NCBI GenBank assembly: GCA_021780275.1
Contig: JAJXZC010000030.1
Location: 1 to 9,569, forward strand
Reading direction: 5' to 3'
Length of the DNA stretch: 9,569 nt
From: Pseudomonadota bacterium
Lineage (GTDB): Bacteria > Pseudomonadota > Alphaproteobacteria > Parvibaculales > Parvibaculaceae
This document shows positions 1 to 6,642 of this stretch, piece by piece (position 1 is the first letter of the stretch; every line of letters begins with the position of its first letter). The notes under the pieces are model-generated. The model was not told where the DNA came from and searched no databases. It saw only the letters and a program-made list of their open reading frames with translations. Position numbers and translations under genes: made by a program.

Positions 1-2013
1 CGATCCGCATTCGAGAGCGCCAAGCAGCGGTTTTTCAATCACCTGATCACGGCGATGAAGACGCCGTCGCTGATCGCTTCCATCGAGCGCGATCTGGATG
101 CCGGCCATGCCTCGGTAATTCAGATCGTCTCGACCGGCGAGGCCTTGATGGAGCGCCGCCTCGCGGAAATCCCGACCGAGGATTGGGGCGACGTCCAGGT
201 CGACATCACCCCGCGCGAGTATGTGCTTGATTATCTTAGCTCTAGTTTCCCGACCCAGCTTTATGAGCCCTTCACCGACGGGGAAGGCAATCTGTCTTCG
301 CGCCCGGTGTTTCGCGAGGGACAGCCGGTGCAAAGCCGCGACGCTGTGGCGCGGCGTGACCGCCTGATCGAAAAGCTCGCGTCGCTGCCGCCGGTGCATG
401 GCGCGCTCGATCAGATCGTCCAGCGTTTTGGCACTGATATGGTGGCGGAAGTGACGGGCCGCTCGCGCCGGATCATCCGCAAGACCGGATCGGACGGCGT
501 GAACCGCCTTGCCGTCGAGAACCGGGCGGGTTCGGCGAATCTTGGAGAGACCCAGGCTTTCATGGATGACGCCAAGCGCATCCTGGTGTTTTCCGACGCC
601 GGCGGCACGGGGCGCTCCTACCACGCCGAACTCTCGGCGAAGAACCGCCGCCTGCGCGTCCATTATCTGCTCGAGGCCGGATGGAAGGCCGACGCCGCTA
701 TTCAGGGCCTGGGGCGGACCAACCGCACCAATCAAGCCCAGCCGCCCTTGTTTCGACAGATCGCCACCAATGTGAAGGCCGAGAAACGCTTTCTGTCGAC
801 GATTGCGCGTCGCCTCGACACGCTCGGCGCCATCACCAAGGGCCAGCGCCAGACCGGAGGGCAGGGGCTGTTCCGGCCGGAAGACAATTTGGAGAGCTTT
901 TACGCCCGCGACGCGCTGCGTCAGCTCTATCTGCTTCTGGTTGCCGGCAAGGTCGAGAATTGCTCCCTCAAGACCTTCGAGGAGGCGACCGGCCTGGCCC
1001 TGACCGACAGAAACGGCATCAAGGATGATCTGCCGCCGATCACCACTTTCCTCAACCGCCTGCTGGCGCTGACGATCGAGCTGCAGAACATCCTGTTCAC
1101 CGCCTTCGAGCAATTGCTTACGGCGCGCATCGAGGGCGCGATTGCGTCTGGAACCTACGACGTCGGGCTGGAGACGCTGTCGGCGGAGAGCTTTGTCGTC
1201 ACCGACCGGCGGACGATTTACACCCATCCAGGCACGTCGGCCGAAACGACGCTGCTGACGATCACGCAGCGCGAGCGTAATCGCCCGGTGACGCTCGAAG
1301 ACGCCCTCGACAGGCTTTCAGATCCGCGTACGAAACTGCTGGTGAACAGCCAGTCGGGCCGGGCCGCCGTGCAGGTTCCAAGCCCCAGCGTCATGCTCGA
1401 CGATGGCGAGGTCGAACGTCGGGTCCGGCTGATCCGGCCGATGGAGCATCCCTCCCTTGCCCTCGCCATGATGGCGCAGACCCATTGGCGGGAGGCCGAC
1501 CGCGAGAGCTTCGCCCGCGCCTGGTCGGCGGAGCTCGGCGACGTGCCGGAATTCACCGACAGCCAGATTCATATCGTCTCGGGGCTGCTGCTGCCGATCT
1601 GGAAGCGTCTGCCAAACGAGTCGTCCCGCGTTTACCGGCTGCAGACCGATGCGGGGGAGAGGATTGTGGGCCGCAAGGTTTCCGCAGCCTGGGCGGCCAT
1701 TGCGCTTGAGACCGGCCCGTCCAGCCTTTCGCCCGAAGGCGCCTTCGCTGCGCTAATCGAAGGCAAAACCATCCTCGATCTCAGCGAGGGGCTGCAGCTT
1801 CGCCGGGTTCGCGTCATGGGGGTCAATCGCATTGAACTGACCGGCTTCACCGACACGATGCGTGACCGGCTGCGCGCCTATGGCCTGTTCGGCGAGATCA
1901 TTTCGTGGAAGCTGCGCATGTTCGCGCCGACCGACGCGTCCGGTCCGGAAGTTCTGGGTAAGGTGCTGGAGCGCTATCCGCTCGAGCGCATCGCCGAACG
2001 GGCGGCGGCCTGA
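1..2013 (+). CDS. Strawberry notch family helicase, C-terminal part (5' truncated by window)
   Basis: The frame is open from base 1 to a TGA at 2011-2013, giving 670 residues with no initiator, so the true N-terminus lies upstream. The signature LVFSDAGGTGRSYHA around residues 195-209 and QGLGRTNRTNQ at residues 235-245 are the helicase-C core of the strawberry notch (SNO/SBNO) family; the second matches superfamily-2 motif VI with its arginine finger. The rest is the long C-terminal region typical of bacterial members on alphaproteobacterial plasmids and ICEs. These proteins are usually well over 1,000 residues, with a methyltransferase-like and an ATPase half that would lie upstream here. 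The expected role is ATP-dependent nucleic-acid remodelling in element maintenance or transfer, but the bacterial substrate is unknown. The Toprim gene follows after only 3 bases, which suggests translational coupling. The ATG at 55 is internal, not the start. Confidence 0.9.
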   Translation, partial: RSAFESAKQRFFNHLITAMKTPSLIASIERDLDAGHASVIQIVSTGEALMERRLAEIPTEDWGDVQVDITPREYVLDYLSSSFPTQLYEPFTDGEGNLSSRPVFREGQPVQSRDAVARRDRLIEKLASLPPVHGALDQIVQRFGTDMVAEVTGRSRRIIRKTGSDGVNRLAVENRAGSANLGETQAFMDDAKRILVFSDAGGTGRSYHAELSAKNRRLRVHYLLEAGWKADAAIQGLGRTNRTNQAQPPLFRQIATNVKAEKRFLSTIARRLDTLGAITKGQRQTGGQGLFRPEDNLESFYARDALRQLYLLLVAGKVENCSLKTFEEATGLALTDRNGIKDDLPPITTFLNRLLALTIELQNILFTAFEQLLTARIEGAIASGTYDVGLETLSAESFVVTDRRTIYTHPGTSAETTLLTITQRERNRPVTLEDALDRLSDPRTKLLVNSQSGRAAVQVPSPSVMLDDGEVERRVRLIRPMEHPSLALAMMAQTHWREADRESFARAWSAELGDVPEFTDSQIHIVSGLLLPIWKRLPNESSRVYRLQTDAGERIVGRKVSAAWAAIALETGPSSLSPEGAFAALIEGKTILDLSEGLQLRRVRVMGVNRIELTGFTDTMRDRLRAYGLFGEIISWKLRMFAPTDASGPEVLGKVLERYPLERIAERAAA

Positions 2014-2016
2014 ACA

Positions 2017-3066
2017 ATGGCGCCCGCTTCTGAATTGGCCTGCCGTCTTGCGCGTGAGGCGCAATCGGTATGCCGCCATTATCTCTCCAATGGCCGCCGC
2101 GAAGGCCGCTACTGGCTAATCGGCGATGTGCGCAATACGCCGGGACGCTCGATGTTTGTCCGCCTGAAAGGAACGGACTTCGGCAAGGGCGCGGCCGGGA
2201 AATGGACCGATGCAGCGACGGGCGACCATGGCGATCTGCTCGATGTCATCCGCGAGAGCTGCGGCCTGATCCGTTTCCACGACGTTCTCGATGAAGCCCG
2301 GCGGTTTCTGGCGCTTCCGAGGCCGGAGCCCGATCGTGGGCGCCGGCAGACTTCGGCGCCATCTGGTTCGTCGGAATCGGCGCGGCGGCTGTTCGCCATG
2401 TCGCAGCCGGTTTCGGGCACGCTGGCGGAAGCCTATCTGCGCAAGCGCGGCATAACGTTCTTGCAGGGCGCGGAAAACCTCCGCTTCCATCCCCAGTGCT
2501 ATTGCCGGCCGGATCGACGCGCTCGGACCCAGACCTGGCCGGCGATGATCGCCGCCGTTACCAGTCTCGACGGGGAGATCACCGGGGCGCATCGCACCTG
2601 GCTCGACCCTCTGGGGCATGACAAGGCGCCGATCGACACGCCGAGGCGGGCGATGGGACATCTTCTCGGTCACGGCGTGCGGTTTGGTGTGGCGCGGGAT
2701 TGTCTGGCGGCAGGCGAGGGGATCGAGACCATGCTGTCTCTGCGTTGCGTCTTGCCCGCATTGCCAGTGATCGCCGCGTTGTCGGCAGCGCATCTTTGCG
2801 CCACCCAGCTCCCAGCGAAATTGCGCCGGCTCTATGTCGCGCGCGACAGGGATCCGGCTGGCGAGAATGCGGTGGCGAAGCTGGTCGAGCGAGCGAACGC
2901 GGCCGGGATCGAGGCGATTGAGCTGGCGCCGAGTCTGGGGGATTTCAATGACGATCTCCGTACATTCGGCGCCGACGGGGTTCGAGAGTCTTTACGCGGG
3001 CAGCTGGCTCCCGAAGACGTGGCTCGTTTCATGGAGGGGGTCTCAGGCGTCGGAGCTGCCGCATGA
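2017..3066 (+). CDS. Toprim domain protein (DUF7146/primase-like)
   Basis: 349 residues. The C-terminal half carries a Toprim fold: an acidic motif AAGEGIETML with Glu234, then VARDRDPAG with Asp277 and Asp279, the E...DxD set that binds Mg2+ in primases, topoisomerases and OLD nucleases. The N-terminal ~100 residues resemble the DUF7146 region of plasmid and phage Toprim proteins (primase-associated, zinc-finger-like position); residues ~140-230 form the linker with AEAYLRKRGI and the TWLDP segment. No helicase domain is present, so it is far shorter than DnaG or TraC-type primases. The start ATG lies 3 bases after the helicase stop and lacks a clear Shine-Dalgarno, consistent with re-initiation by ribosomes leaving the upstream gene. 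The likely job is primer synthesis or strand processing together with that helicase; the catalytic activity is inferred, not shown. Confidence 0.88.
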   Translation: MAPASELACRLAREAQSVCRHYLSNGRREGRYWLIGDVRNTPGRSMFVRLKGTDFGKGAAGKWTDAATGDHGDLLDVIRESCGLIRFHDVLDEARRFLALPRPEPDRGRRQTSAPSGSSESARRLFAMSQPVSGTLAEAYLRKRGITFLQGAENLRFHPQCYCRPDRRARTQTWPAMIAAVTSLDGEITGAHRTWLDPLGHDKAPIDTPRRAMGHLLGHGVRFGVARDCLAAGEGIETMLSLRCVLPALPVIAALSAAHLCATQLPAKLRRLYVARDRDPAGENAVAKLVERANAAGIEAIELAPSLGDFNDDLRTFGADGVRESLRGQLAPEDVARFMEGVSGVGAAA

Positions 3067-3213
3067 ATTGCATCCTGGCGCGGGGTTGATGTCGCATTCG
3101 AGCATGGCGTTTCCCAAAATCTTCGGAGAGGACCGGGCCCACGGCCTTCTGAGAGGGCGATCGAGCGGCAAACGGATCGAACCGGCAATGGCTATGGCCG
3201 ACTATTTTCCGTC

Positions 3214-3232
3214 GGCGAGCGGGCTCGCCTTT
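3214..3232 (+). terminator. Terminator-like hairpin after the Toprim gene
   Basis: GGCGAGC at 3214-3220 and GCTCGCC at 3223-3229 form a perfect 7-base stem (6 bases with a 4-base loop when folded) followed by only three T. The short T-run makes it a weak intrinsic terminator at best; it may instead be a leader hairpin or attenuator for the DUF2493 gene. Confidence 0.4.
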
Positions 3233-3243
3233 ACATCGCGAGG

Positions 3244-3317
3244 CAAAATAGCCGGCCGCCGCCCTCCTCCGCTGCGCTTCGGCTCCTCCGGTTTCCTGCG
3301 GAGTGCAGGTCCGCTCC
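3244..3317 (+). repeat. Shared leader element, copy 1 (DUF2493 gene)
   Basis: CAAAAT (3244-3249), then 20 bases, CGCTGCGCT (3270-3278), then 30 bases, GTCCGCTCC (3309-3317), ending 65 bases before the ATG. The same three words occur before ssb (8703-8777) with spacings of 20 and 31 and 63 bases to the ATG. CTCCGC at 3267-3272 can pair with GCGGAG at 3298-3303. The function is unknown; a regulatory leader or a promoter active on single-stranded DNA are possible readings. Confidence 0.55.
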
Positions 3318-3382
3318 GCCCGCCGCTTTTCGTCGCCATGAAGGCCGCGATGGGCGCGGTCGATCCGAGACAGGCAAGCGCC

Positions 3383-4303
3383 ATGACCACCGAACGCGAC
3401 GACACCGGCTTTGAAGCGCAGAATTCATCCCCGACCGAACACCTTCTCGCCGAACTCCAGCTTTACGGCCATCGCCCCTTCCAGGACGAGCCGGATGCCC
3501 GGCCGCTTCCCGAAGCCAGGATCGTCGCCGGCGCCGTCGCCGACATTTTCGACGCCCTCGTCTCCACCCTGGGCGACACCCGCCTCGAACCCGACCTTGA
3601 AGACCTGCTCTGGTCGACGGTCAATCTCTTCCACCGCGCCGTTAGCCGGGTCGAGCGCGAGCTTGACGACAATGAGCAGGCGCAAAAGCGCAGTCAGAAG
3701 GAACAGGACGGCTCGGAAATCCGCTCGGTCGAGCTGGAGCGCCTCACGGCCGAAGGGCAGACGCTGATCGAGCGCCGCAACAGCATGGAGTTCTTCCGCG
3801 ATCAGGCCGCCGACCAGTTCGAGCGCCATCTGCATTCCGTCTGGCGCCCGCGCGCCGGATCGATGGTCAATCATCGCGCGCTGACCTCCGCCGTGATCGA
3901 CAGCCGGGATTTCCTCGCCGCCAAGCGCCGATCCGAAAACGAGGTGCTTTTGCCCGCCGGCCCCAAGGTCGCTCTCACCGGTGGACTAGACTTCAACAAT
4001 CATCGCCTGGTCTGGGACAGACTCGACAAGGTCTTTGACAAGCACCCCGACATGGTTCTGCTGCATGGCGGCTCGCCCAAGGGCGCCGAACTGATCGCCG
4101 CCCGATGGGCGGATCATCGCAAAGTCCCGCAAGTCGCCTTCAAACCCGACTGGACGAAACACGCTAAGGCGGCGCCCTTCAAACGCAATGATCAAATGCT
4201 TGACGTTCTTCCCATCGGGGTCATGGTGTTCGCTGGAACCGGGATCCAGGAAAACCTCTGCGACAAGGCGCGCAAGCTCGGCATACCCGTCTGGAAGTTT
4301 TAG
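3383..4303 (+). CDS. DUF2493 domain protein (YspA/cpYpsA-related SLOG family)
   Basis: 306 residues from the ATG at 3383. Residues ~194-306 are the DUF2493 domain: TGGLDFNN near its start, LLHGGSPKGAELIAARWA (a glycine-rich nucleotide-binding-like loop), FKRNDQMLD and the terminal IPVWKF. This places it in the SLOG superfamily of Rossmann-like proteins thought to bind nucleotides or nucleotide-derived signals. The N-terminal ~190 residues are mostly helical, with a highly charged probable coiled coil at roughly residues 88-140. This two-part form recurs on alphaproteobacterial plasmids and ICEs next to strawberry-notch and Toprim genes. The ligand and process are unknown. The frame is open upstream, but this ATG was chosen because the upstream peptide is low-complexity and because the shared leader ends 65 bases before it, as for ssb. 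The Shine-Dalgarno (GAGACAGG region) is weak. Confidence 0.88.
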   Translation: MTTERDDTGFEAQNSSPTEHLLAELQLYGHRPFQDEPDARPLPEARIVAGAVADIFDALVSTLGDTRLEPDLEDLLWSTVNLFHRAVSRVERELDDNEQAQKRSQKEQDGSEIRSVELERLTAEGQTLIERRNSMEFFRDQAADQFERHLHSVWRPRAGSMVNHRALTSAVIDSRDFLAAKRRSENEVLLPAGPKVALTGGLDFNNHRLVWDRLDKVFDKHPDMVLLHGGSPKGAELIAARWADHRKVPQVAFKPDWTKHAKAAPFKRNDQMLDVLPIGVMVFAGTGIQENLCDKARKLGIPVWKF

Positions 4304-4308
4304 GAAGG

Positions 4309-4326
4309 GCGGCGCGTGAGCGCCGC
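4309..4326 (+). terminator. GC-rich hairpin just after the DUF2493 gene
   Basis: GCGGCGC (4309-4315), a GTGA loop and GCGCCGC (4320-4326) form a perfect 7-base stem with a GNRA-type tetraloop, starting 6 bases after the stop codon. There is no T-run downstream, so it may be a 3'-end stabilising hairpin or a non-canonical terminator. It also marks the left edge of the cargo insert. Confidence 0.45.
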
Positions 4327-4378
4327 TTCTGCCCTCTCGGGGAAAGGATTCTGCCGCTTAGCTCCGTACCCAACGTAA

Positions 4379-4394
4379 TGACTGCAGAAAGTCA
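4379..4394. promoter_or_regulatory. Small inverted repeat upstream of the secreted-protein gene
   Basis: TGACT (4379-4383), 6 bases, AGTCA (4390-4394). Its size and position, about 130 bases before the next start, would suit an operator, but the arms are only 5 bases long and no regulator is visible nearby. Confidence 0.2.
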
Positions 4395-4444
4395 ACTGTC
4401 ATCGAAACGGTCTTTCCCGATAGCCCCCACAGCCTTCCGCTATT

Positions 4445-4470
4445 CGCCGATCTCTGCCGCCGATCTCTGC
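4445..4470. repeat. Perfect tandem duplication of a 13-base unit
   Basis: CGCCGATCTCTGC occurs twice in direct succession (4445-4457 and 4458-4470). It lies in the 5' non-coding region of the small secreted-protein gene. Replication slippage is the simplest origin. Confidence 0.8.
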
Positions 4471-4522
4471 CGTTGCATCGAGCGCCCGTTTCCACCTATC
4501 ATCGAGAAGGGGCGAACGAACT

Positions 4523-4858
4523 ATGAAGTACACAAGTGTCATCGCTGCGCTTGTCACTTTTGCGACCGGATCAGGGGCCGGCGCGCAAACTCAACAGCCT
4601 CCGCCTATCCCAAGAGATGATTGGCGCTTGCAGTCTGTAATGCTTGACTTGATCCCCGCCTGCAAATCCTTGCCTCCGGCGGCCGGTCATATTGTTGGTG
4701 CGAAACCCGATCCTTGCATCAACCAATCAGAGACAGGCGCGTATATCGTCTCGACGTCAAAGGATTATTCGCTTCGCTGCGGTCCCTATAACTGCGGCGC
4801 AATGATCCGCGTCTTTATCAAGACGAAGCGTATTCCAAACGCAATTGAGGGCGACTAG
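4523..4858 (+). CDS. Small secreted hypothetical protein with four cysteines
   Basis: 111 residues, not recognised as a known family. The N-terminus is a plausible Sec signal peptide: Lys2, a hydrophobic stretch at residues 5-14, then a small-residue run ending AGA at 19-21, with predicted cleavage before Gln22. The mature ~90-residue part starts with a Pro/Gln-rich segment and has four cysteines (47, 65, 86, 91), which could form two disulfides in the periplasm; the RCGPYNCG segment holds the last two. A good Shine-Dalgarno (AAGGGG, 4507-4512) lies about 10 bases before the ATG. Base composition is less GC-rich than the flanking element genes, suggesting separate acquisition. It ends 88 bases before the WGR-HEPN gene, so co-transcription is possible, but no functional link can be shown. 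Confidence 0.6.
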   Translation: MKYTSVIAALVTFATGSGAGAQTQQPPPIPRDDWRLQSVMLDLIPACKSLPPAAGHIVGAKPDPCINQSETGAYIVSTSKDYSLRCGPYNCGAMIRVFIKTKRIPNAIEGD

Positions 4859-4946
4859 AAAATGGGGTCTGAGTAGCAGTGGACACGACGCGCGAGATTG
4901 CGCGCAGCTGCAATGTGAGCCACAGCGCGATTTCGAGGCTCACGCC

Positions 4947-5855
4947 ATGAACGCAGCCGCGCATCTCACGCGCATCGACCCTGCCCGCAACATGCGCCGC
5001 TTCTACCGGCTCGACGTGCAGCCCGACCTCTTCGGCGGTGTTTCCCTTGTCAGGGAATGGGGACGCATTACCGGTCGACTGCGCCTTGACACCCGCCCTG
5101 TTTCACCTCCGCTCAAGTTGCTCTCGACCATCCTCAAAGCCATGCGGGCGGCAATGGCGATGCCGAAGGTTCGCGAAGGATCTGTCGGAGCCCATTTCAT
5201 GCCGCACAAAGGGCTGGATATTATGTTACCGAACTTTCAGCCGGATAGGTCAGTGGTTCCGCTCACATTGATGTGGCCGCGTCCAGGCAATCCGGGCCCA
5301 GTCGCTCTGAGCTTCTCCGACCTCGAAGAATGGCGGCGGTTCATCGAAGAGTTCAACCTAAGCCCGCTAGTGCCCCGAATGATGTGGGACAAGTACAAAC
5401 GTGCTCAAAAGCTCTACTATGTCGGTTGGATTGATTACGACTGCATCAAGGCGAGCGAACTGGCAGCACTGGTCGCCCTTGAGTTGGCGTTGACCGACCG
5501 ATACGGCGGCGTCGATCAGGCGAAGCGCCCCCGGAATGGTGGCCCCCCGACGTTAGGTTCGTTGATGGCCTACATGGTTGAGAAAGACGGCCTAAACGAC
5601 GATAAACTACCGACCTTCCATAAATACGGCGGCGGTGCGATCGTGCGTAACCTCTACGAGACAACAGAAGAAAGGAAAGCCAGAGGGAATGCTGCTCCCG
5701 GGCCCATGAATCTTGTCGAGCGGCGAAATCGTGCCGCGCATGGCGACCCTTTCGACAACATGCCTTGCGCCGGACTGATCGAAGTCGTCCGCGATCTGAT
5801 CGAATATGCTTATCGGCATTTCATTGAGGAGCGCCGATTACGGGAGTTTCGATGA
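4947..5855 (+). CDS. Truncated WGR domain fused to a HEPN-like C-terminal domain
   Basis: 302 residues from the ATG at 4947, which has GAGG at 4935-4938 as its ribosome binding site. Residues 1-50 match the start of the small WGR-domain proteins common on alphaproteobacterial plasmids: RRFYRLDVQPDLFGG and REWGRI, with Trp38-Gly39-Arg40. WGR domains bind nucleic acid, for example in PARP1. Here the homology stops near RLRLDT, before the helical second half. The following ~250 residues are unrelated to WGR. Near the end they hold RRNRAAHG with Arg260 and His265, matching the R-x4-H catalytic motif of HEPN domains, flanked by helical segments (ASELAALVALELAL before, IEVVRDLIEYAYRHF after) as expected for a HEPN helical bundle. 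HEPN proteins are often RNases in toxin-antitoxin and phage-defence systems, so a defence role is inferred. The WGR part could be a chance recombination fusion. The frame is open back to 4845, but the WGR family start fits 4947. Confidence 0.75.
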   Translation: MNAAAHLTRIDPARNMRRFYRLDVQPDLFGGVSLVREWGRITGRLRLDTRPVSPPLKLLSTILKAMRAAMAMPKVREGSVGAHFMPHKGLDIMLPNFQPDRSVVPLTLMWPRPGNPGPVALSFSDLEEWRRFIEEFNLSPLVPRMMWDKYKRAQKLYYVGWIDYDCIKASELAALVALELALTDRYGGVDQAKRPRNGGPPTLGSLMAYMVEKDGLNDDKLPTFHKYGGGAIVRNLYETTEERKARGNAAPGPMNLVERRNRAAHGDPFDNMPCAGLIEVVRDLIEYAYRHFIEERRLREFR

Positions 5856-6000
5856 CGGGGCCTTTTTCGGGCATCCGTGGCAGGAAAGGCAGCTATTGGC
5901 GTGATCCTGCCGTTGCTGGTTGCGCTCGCGTTCTTCGGCAATCCGCCGAGACGCGACAGATTGGCACGGGGCGCCGGGTGGAAGCGAACGATCTTGTGAT

Positions 6001-6095
6001 TGATCGCGGCGATGAAGACCGCTGAAGATCGGCGATCACTTTGGAGCGCGTGGTGAGGACGCGGCGCACGCGTTCATTCAGCGTCCCGCTCCAAA
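6001..6095. other. Two adjacent hairpins: candidate structured RNA or single-strand DNA element
   Basis: TGATCGC (6001-6007) pairs perfectly with GCGATCA (6032-6038). One base later, TTTGGAGCG (6040-6048) pairs perfectly with CGCTCCAAA (6087-6095), and inside it GGACGC (6057-6062) pairs with GCGTCC (6081-6086), which directly abuts the outer arm. CGCGTG (6047-6052) and CACGCG (6067-6072) offer a competing fold. No coding function is evident. A structured RNA, an origin-like single-strand structure or a protein-binding dyad are all possible. Confidence 0.35.
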
Positions 6096-6262
6096 TCTCT
6101 GCACCGAGCCCCAACCCCGCTTCCAGTAGCGCTTATCCTTGATCCGGCCCATGGCCTGACGCCATCAACCCGTGAAGGGTCCGCTACGCAAGCGTGCGGC
6201 CGCTTCGGCTGCGCCTGCTCGGTGATTGCGGCCCTGCGCCGGCTTCATCGGGCGCCTGTCGA

Positions 6263-6293
6263 GCGGGGATGGTCCCCGCCTCCAAGACAGGAG
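6263..6293 (+). promoter_or_regulatory. 5' hairpin and strong ribosome binding site of the 57-residue gene
   Basis: GCGGGGA (6263-6269), loop TGG, TCCCCGC (6273-6279) form a perfect 7-base stem. AGGAG at 6289-6293 follows, 8 bases before the ATG at 6302: near-ideal Shine-Dalgarno spacing that supports translation of the small gene. The stem sits just upstream of the ribosome site and could stabilise the mRNA or tune initiation. Confidence 0.6.
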
Positions 6294-6301
6294 CCGGAAC
6301 A

Positions 6302-6475
6302 ATGTCTCAAGCCCTCAGCACCGCACACCTCCGCGCCTGGAACCTCGCCAACACCCTCATGGTCTGCATCATCGTCTTTCAGGCCGGCAACGGCGACTAC
6401 GGCGTCATGCCGAGCGACGAATATGACGGCGATCCGGGGGCTGTGGTGCACGAATTCGATCCATTTACCCGTTAA
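6302..6475 (+). CDS. Small acidic hypothetical protein (57 residues)
   Basis: 57 residues starting MSQALSTAHLRAWNLANTLM. The N-terminal half is likely helical and amphipathic with a short hydrophobic run (MVCIIVFQ, about residues 20-27). The C-terminal half is acidic (SDEYDGDPG, then VVHEFDPFTR). It is too short and too weakly hydrophobic to call a membrane protein. An optimal ribosome binding site and a strong hairpin 15 bases after the stop argue that it is a real, independently expressed gene. Its position before umuDC in the element's DNA-processing region suggests a small accessory role, possibly interacting with host proteins as many leading-region proteins do, but that is inference; no family is recognised with certainty. 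Confidence 0.65.
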   Translation: MSQALSTAHLRAWNLANTLMVCIIVFQAGNGDYGVMPSDEYDGDPGAVVHEFDPFTR

Positions 6476-6489
6476 TTCAACGAGTCCGA

Positions 6490-6521
6490 GGTCCGGTGCC
6501 GCAATAATCGCGCGCCGGACC
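6490..6521 (+). terminator. Hairpin terminator candidate after the 57-residue gene
   Basis: GGTCCGG (6490-6496) pairs with CCGGACC (6515-6521); T-G, G-C and C-G pairs extend the stem inward to about 10 pairs around an AT-rich loop. It starts 15 bases after the stop codon. It is followed by C residues rather than T, so termination would need another factor or be incomplete. It separates the small gene from the LexA-controlled operon. Confidence 0.5.
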
Positions 6522-6642
6522 CCCCATTCCTCCCGCGAACGATCATTCGCCAGCTGCGGTCTTCGCCCCCGGAACCGGCGGCGTGACAAAAGAGCTACCG
6601 CCGAAATCGACGGGGCAGGCATTGCCTCCTACGCCAGAGGCC

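Larger units (their letters stand above)
3067..3382 (+). other. Intergenic leader before the DUF2493 gene
   Basis: 316 bases without a convincing gene. The DUF2493 reading frame stays open back to 2834, but the first part overlaps the Toprim gene, and the stretch to 3382 encodes a low-complexity Gly/Ser/Arg/Pro-rich peptide unlike a folded protein, so it is read as a leader. It holds a terminator-like hairpin at 3214-3232 and a motif triplet at 3244-3317 that recurs before ssb. Confidence 0.6.
5856..6301. other. 446-base gene-free region with strong secondary structure
   Basis: No credible gene was found on either strand. A 73-residue minus-strand frame (5893-6114) and a short plus-strand hydrophobic frame from a GTG at 5901 are open but match nothing recognisable. 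The region holds two adjacent hairpins (6001-6095) and a 7-base hairpin at 6263-6279 just before the small gene at 6302. It may be the scar between the cargo insert and the element backbone. Confidence 0.55.

Noticed and set aside
2116..2793. Minus-strand open frame of 225 codons within the Toprim gene
   Set aside because: Antisense shadow of a gene whose plus-strand product has clear Toprim motifs.
2834..3382. N-terminal extension of the DUF2493 gene
   Set aside because: The first part overlaps the Toprim gene in another frame, and the rest codes for a low-complexity peptide across a hairpin and the shared leader; the ATG at 3383 fits better.
4845..4946. Upstream start for the WGR-HEPN gene
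   Set aside because: The extra 34 residues overlap the previous gene's end and are not part of WGR proteins; the ATG at 4947 has a ribosome binding site.
5893..6114. Minus-strand 73-residue frame and a short plus-strand hydrophobic frame from a GTG at 5901
   Set aside because: Neither has a convincing ribosome binding site with a recognisable product; the region is dominated by inverted repeats.
6178..6220. Third copy of the shared leader before the 57-residue gene
   Set aside because: GTCCGCT and a GCTTCGGC-like stretch occur, but order, spacing and distance to the start (over 120 bases) do not match the two good copies.
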